The notes under the pieces are model-generated. The model was not told where the DNA came from and searched no databases. It saw only the letters and a program-made list of their open reading frames with translations. DNA of 9,598 nucleotides, from contig JAGZRY010000045.1 of assembly GCA_018381425.1 (NCBI GenBank), forward strand, positions 1 through 9,598, read 5' to 3'. Every line of letters starts with the position of its first letter. Position 1 is the stretch's first letter. Shown here in pieces: positions 6,742-9,598 of the stretch. Position numbers and translations under genes: made by a program. Source of the stretch: Haemophilus parainfluenzae (GTDB lineage Bacteria > Pseudomonadota > Gammaproteobacteria > Enterobacterales > Pasteurellaceae).

Positions 6742-8718
6742 ATGAATTTAAAGAAATTCTTTGCTGCCCCAACCAACGAACCGATCCGCGATAAAAAAGC
6801 GGAGCGGAACTTGTTTGCACGTCGAACATTGGTAGCATTCATCGGTATTTTGGCTCTCAGTGGCGTGCTATTTGCCAATATTTACCATCTCCAGGTGGTG
6901 AATTACGACATGTACCAAACTCGCTCGAATGGTAACCGTATTAAATTGCTTCCGCTTCCTCCTACTCGCGGATTAATTTACGACCGTTACGGCGAATTAC
7001 TGGCTGAAAACCTCACCTTTTTCGGTTTATATATCGTGCCAGAAAAAACTGAAAATTTAGACCGCACTTTTGAAGAGTTGCGCTATGTTGTAGGGCTCAC
7101 AGACGAAGACATTGAGCATTTCCAAAAAGAGCGTCGTCGTGGCACACGCTATACACCGATTTTACTCAAACCTAGCTTAACGGAAGAACAAATTGCCCGT
7201 TTTGCAGTGAACCAATATAAATATCCAAGCCTGGATGTTCGCCCTTATTTCAAACGAAATTATCTATATGGCGAAGCCATGACTCACATTTTAGGTTATG
7301 TGGGACGCATTAATGACCGAGATGTTGAACGCCTTAAAAAAGAAGAGAAATTTGCTAACTACTCAGGTTCCACAGATATGGGGAAATTGGGTATTGAGCG
7401 TTATTACGAAGAACAACTCCACGGTACGACGGGTTTTGAAGAGGTGGAAATCAATAACCGCGGGAAAGTTGTCCGTAAATTACGTGAGCAACCAGCCACA
7501 GCGGGTAAAAGTATTCATCTGACAATCGATTTCACCCTTCAACGCTACATTATGTCGCTCCTTTCAGGTCAAAAAGGCGCTGTCGTTGTGCTTGACCCGA
7601 AAGATAACAGCGTATTAGCGATGGTTTCAACACCAAGCTATGATAATAATTTATTCGTCGATGGTATTTCTTCTAGCGATTACAAACGTTTACTAGAAGA
7701 CCCTACTCGACCGCTTTATAGTCGTGCGACACAAGGGGTCTATCCACCTGCCTCCACTGTAAAACCATTCGTTGCTGTTGCAGCATTAACTGAAGGGGTG
7801 ATTACACCTAACACCACGATTTTTGACCCTGGTTACTGGACATTACCAAACTCCACAAAACGCTTCCGAGATTGGAAAAAAACAGGGCATGGTTATACGG
7901 ATTTAAACAAAGCCATTACTGAATCATCGGATACCTTCTTCTATCAAACCGCCTTTAATTTAGGTATTGATCGTTTCTCTATGTGGATGAAACGTTTTGG
8001 ATTTGGTATGCCTACAGGTATTGAAATTCAAGAAGAAGCCACAGCCAATATGCCGAGTAAAGAATGGAAACAAAAACGTTATAAAAGACCTTGGGTACAA
8101 GGCGATACAATCTCAGTAGGTATTGGTCAGGGTTATTGGACAGCGACACCATTACAAGTAGCAAAAGCGACCTCTATTGTAGTCAATAACGGTAAAATTC
8201 ATACACCACATTTAATGAAATCAGTTGAAGGTGCCACCATTGAGCCCTATCAAGACCCACTTTTATATGAAGATATTACCGATCCTAAACAAGCTTATTG
8301 GGACGCAGCTAAGCGAGGTATGTTCAATGTGGTGAATTCAGGTGCGGGGACTGGACGAAAAGCCTTTATCGGCACAAATTACCATGTAGCAGGGAAATCC
8401 GGTACTGCGCAGGTTTTCAGCTTAAAAGAAAACCAAAAATATAATGCTGCAGGATTGAAAAAAGAATTGCATGACCATGCTTGGTTCACTGCTTATGCAC
8501 CTTACGAAGATCCGAAATTAGTTGTCACGATTATTTTAGAAAATGCAGGTGGCGGCTCAAGTAATGCTGCGCCAATTGTGCGTCAAATTATGGATTTCTA
8601 TCTAAATAAACGCTTGCCGCAAATTGAACATCAACAAAATGCAGAAAAAGAAAAGATGACGGACAAAACTGAGTTAGACGTACCAGCGCAAGAACCCCAA
8701 CCAAGTGAGAATGAATAA
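6742..8718 (+). CDS. mrdA: Penicillin-binding protein 2 (elongasome transpeptidase)
   Basis: PBP2 is the class B, monofunctional DD-transpeptidase that cross-links side-wall peptidoglycan made by RodA; it is the target of mecillinam. The product is 658 residues, slightly longer than I recall for H. influenzae PBP2 (about 651). A cytoplasmic N-terminus and one membrane anchor (about 29-48) are followed by the pedestal domain with RGLIYDR (76-82). The transpeptidase domain has all active-site motifs: STVK (338-341, S338 nucleophile), SSD (395-397, the usual PBP2 form of SxN) and KSGT (552-555). The C-terminal tail from about 625 is polar and rich in Gln, Glu and Pro. The start lacks a good ribosome site: only AAGG (6725-6728) lies 13 bases upstream, overlapping the rlmH stop, which suggests coupling to rlmH translation. 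A perfect uptake signal lies inside the gene. rodA overlaps its stop by one base. Confidence 0.98.
   Translation: MNLKKFFAAPTNEPIRDKKAERNLFARRTLVAFIGILALSGVLFANIYHLQVVNYDMYQTRSNGNRIKLLPLPPTRGLIYDRYGELLAENLTFFGLYIVPEKTENLDRTFEELRYVVGLTDEDIEHFQKERRRGTRYTPILLKPSLTEEQIARFAVNQYKYPSLDVRPYFKRNYLYGEAMTHILGYVGRINDRDVERLKKEEKFANYSGSTDMGKLGIERYYEEQLHGTTGFEEVEINNRGKVVRKLREQPATAGKSIHLTIDFTLQRYIMSLLSGQKGAVVVLDPKDNSVLAMVSTPSYDNNLFVDGISSSDYKRLLEDPTRPLYSRATQGVYPPASTVKPFVAVAALTEGVITPNTTIFDPGYWTLPNSTKRFRDWKKTGHGYTDLNKAITESSDTFFYQTAFNLGIDRFSMWMKRFGFGMPTGIEIQEEATANMPSKEWKQKRYKRPWVQGDTISVGIGQGYWTATPLQVAKATSIVVNNGKIHTPHLMKSVEGATIEPYQDPLLYEDITDPKQAYWDAAKRGMFNVVNSGAGTGRKAFIGTNYHVAGKSGTAQVFSLKENQKYNAAGLKKELHDHAWFTAYAPYEDPKLVVTIILENAGGGSSNAAPIVRQIMDFYLNKRLPQIEHQQNAEKEKMTDKTELDVPAQEPQPSENE
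7061..7069 (-). other. DNA uptake signal sequence (Hin type) inside mrdA
   Basis: Perfect ACCGCACTT, encoding part of the DRTFEE segment (residues 107-112) in the pedestal domain of PBP2. Its presence in coding DNA shows that the uptake motif is tolerated as a short peptide in a non-catalytic region. Confidence 0.9.
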
Positions 8719-9598
8719 TGGAAGAAAAAGTGCCTTTATGCTTGCGATTATGGCAACGCTTACATATTGATTTCTTATTATTTATTGGTTTAGGCGCCAT
8801 TACTGCCTATGGTATGCTTGTGCTTTATAGTGCATCTGGTGCCAGTGAAGTAATGTTCCAAAACCGTATCATTCAGGTCATATTAGGTTTTGTTGTCATG
8901 ATGATTATGGCACAGCTTCCCCCTAAATTTTATCAGCGTCTCGCCCCTTATTTATATTTGGTTGGTTTTATTATGCTGATTTTAGTTGATGCCTTCGGTA
9001 CAACTAGTAAAGGAGCACAGCGTTGGCTAGATCTCGGCTTTATTCGCTTTCAGCCGTCTGAAATTGTAAAACTCGCGGTTCCATTAATGGTAGCGGTATA
9101 TTTAGGTAACCGTCCACTACCACCGAAAATAAGCGAAACTTTCATTGCTATCACCATGATTATGGTGCCAACTTTACTTGTGGCTATTCAACCTGACTTG
9201 GGTACATCAATTCTGGTTAGTGCATCGGGCTTATTCGTGGTATTCTTAGCAGGCATGAGTTGGTGGCTTATTCTTGCTGCAGTAGTTGGCTTAGCGGCAT
9301 TTATTCCTATCATGTGGATGTATTTAATGCATGACTACCAACGCATGCGTGTATTAACCTTACTTGACCCAGAGAAAGATCCTCTTGGGGCGGGTTATCA
9401 TATTTTGCAATCCAAAATTGCTATCGGTTCAGGCGGTATATCTGGCAAGGGATGGATGCAAGGGACACAATCCCAATTAGAATTTTTGCCTGAACCACAC
9501 ACTGATTTTATTTTTGCCGTGATGAGTGAAGAACATGGAATGGTCGGCTTTCTTATTCTGATGGCAATTTATTTGTTTATTATTATCCGTGGCTTAAT
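8718..9598 (+). CDS. rodA: Peptidoglycan glycosyltransferase RodA, 5' part (runs off the right edge)
   Basis: RodA is the SEDS-family integral membrane glycosyltransferase that polymerises lipid II into glycan strands, working as a pair with PBP2. The frame opens at ATG 8718-8720, whose A is the last base of the mrdA TAA stop (TAATG), so translation is probably coupled by termination and reinitiation. It stays open for 293 codons to the window end; the family is about 370 residues, so roughly 75 are missing. SEDS signatures present are YSASG early on, [42 protein letters not shown] and [13 protein letters not shown]. The Asp in HTDFIFA is residue 263 (codon 9504-9506), matching the essential Asp262 of E. 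coli RodA. The hydrophobic profile fits several membrane helices throughout. Confidence 0.97.
   Translation, partial: MEEKVPLCLRLWQRLHIDFLLFIGLGAITAYGMLVLYSASGASEVMFQNRIIQVILGFVVMMIMAQLPPKFYQRLAPYLYLVGFIMLILVDAFGTTSKGAQRWLDLGFIRFQPSEIVKLAVPLMVAVYLGNRPLPPKISETFIAITMIMVPTLLVAIQPDLGTSILVSASGLFVVFLAGMSWWLILAAVVGLAAFIPIMWMYLMHDYQRMRVLTLLDPEKDPLGAGYHILQSKIAIGSGGISGKGWMQGTQSQLEFLPEPHTDFIFAVMSEEHGMVGFLILMAIYLFIIIRGL

Noticed and set aside
7924..7932. SSD in place of the SxN motif in PBP2
   Set aside because: SxD is the normal form in the PBP2 (MrdA) family, so it is not a defect.

Overview
The window is ordinary core chromosome from a gamma-proteobacterium of the Pasteurellaceae, most likely a Haemophilus of the Hin uptake-signal subclade. 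Three things point there. The 9-base Hin-type DNA uptake signal (AAGTGCGGT or its complement ACCGCACTT) occurs four times perfectly and at least twice in degraded form. The DNA is AT-rich. The gene order matches, as I recall it, the H. influenzae Rd stretch HI0031 to HI0038. Several proteins differ from my memory of the H. influenzae versions, so a related species (such as H. parainfluenzae or H. haemolyticus) is plausible, but I cannot settle the species from sequence alone.

Layout, left to right. On the minus strand, reading leftwards, are a 596-residue SbmA/YddA-type half ABC transporter (2150-3940), mreB (923-1978) and the first 278 codons of mreC (836 to the left edge). On the plus strand, reading rightwards, are a YidE-type AAE-family transporter (4106-5758), then rsfS (5911-6219), rlmH (6259-6726), mrdA/PBP2 (6742-8718) and the first 293 codons of rodA (8718 to the right edge). 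The two transporters are divergent around 3941-4105, which carries a promoter candidate for each direction. A clear intrinsic terminator closes the plus-strand transporter at 5772-5800, and a fresh promoter candidate precedes rsfS, so rsfS-rlmH-mrdA-rodA reads as a separate operon. No gene-free stretch exceeds 300 bases.

How the genes work together. MreB, MreC, PBP2 and RodA are four core parts of the Rod complex (elongasome). MreB filaments orient the machine, MreC activates PBP2, RodA polymerises glycan strands and PBP2 cross-links them. In E. coli the mreBCD and mrdAB loci lie far apart; here they flank a two-transporter spacer and point away from each other. RsfS and RlmH act on the large ribosomal subunit (silencing in starvation; methylation of 23S pseudouridine 1915) and share the mrdA-rodA operon, as in E. 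coli. The transporters' substrates are unknown.

I found no mobile element, CRISPR array, RNA gene, phage remnant or evident new system. The most notable non-coding feature is a long hairpin made by two inverted uptake signals between mreB and mreC, inside what should be an operon. It may serve as both a DNA-uptake site and a partial terminator.
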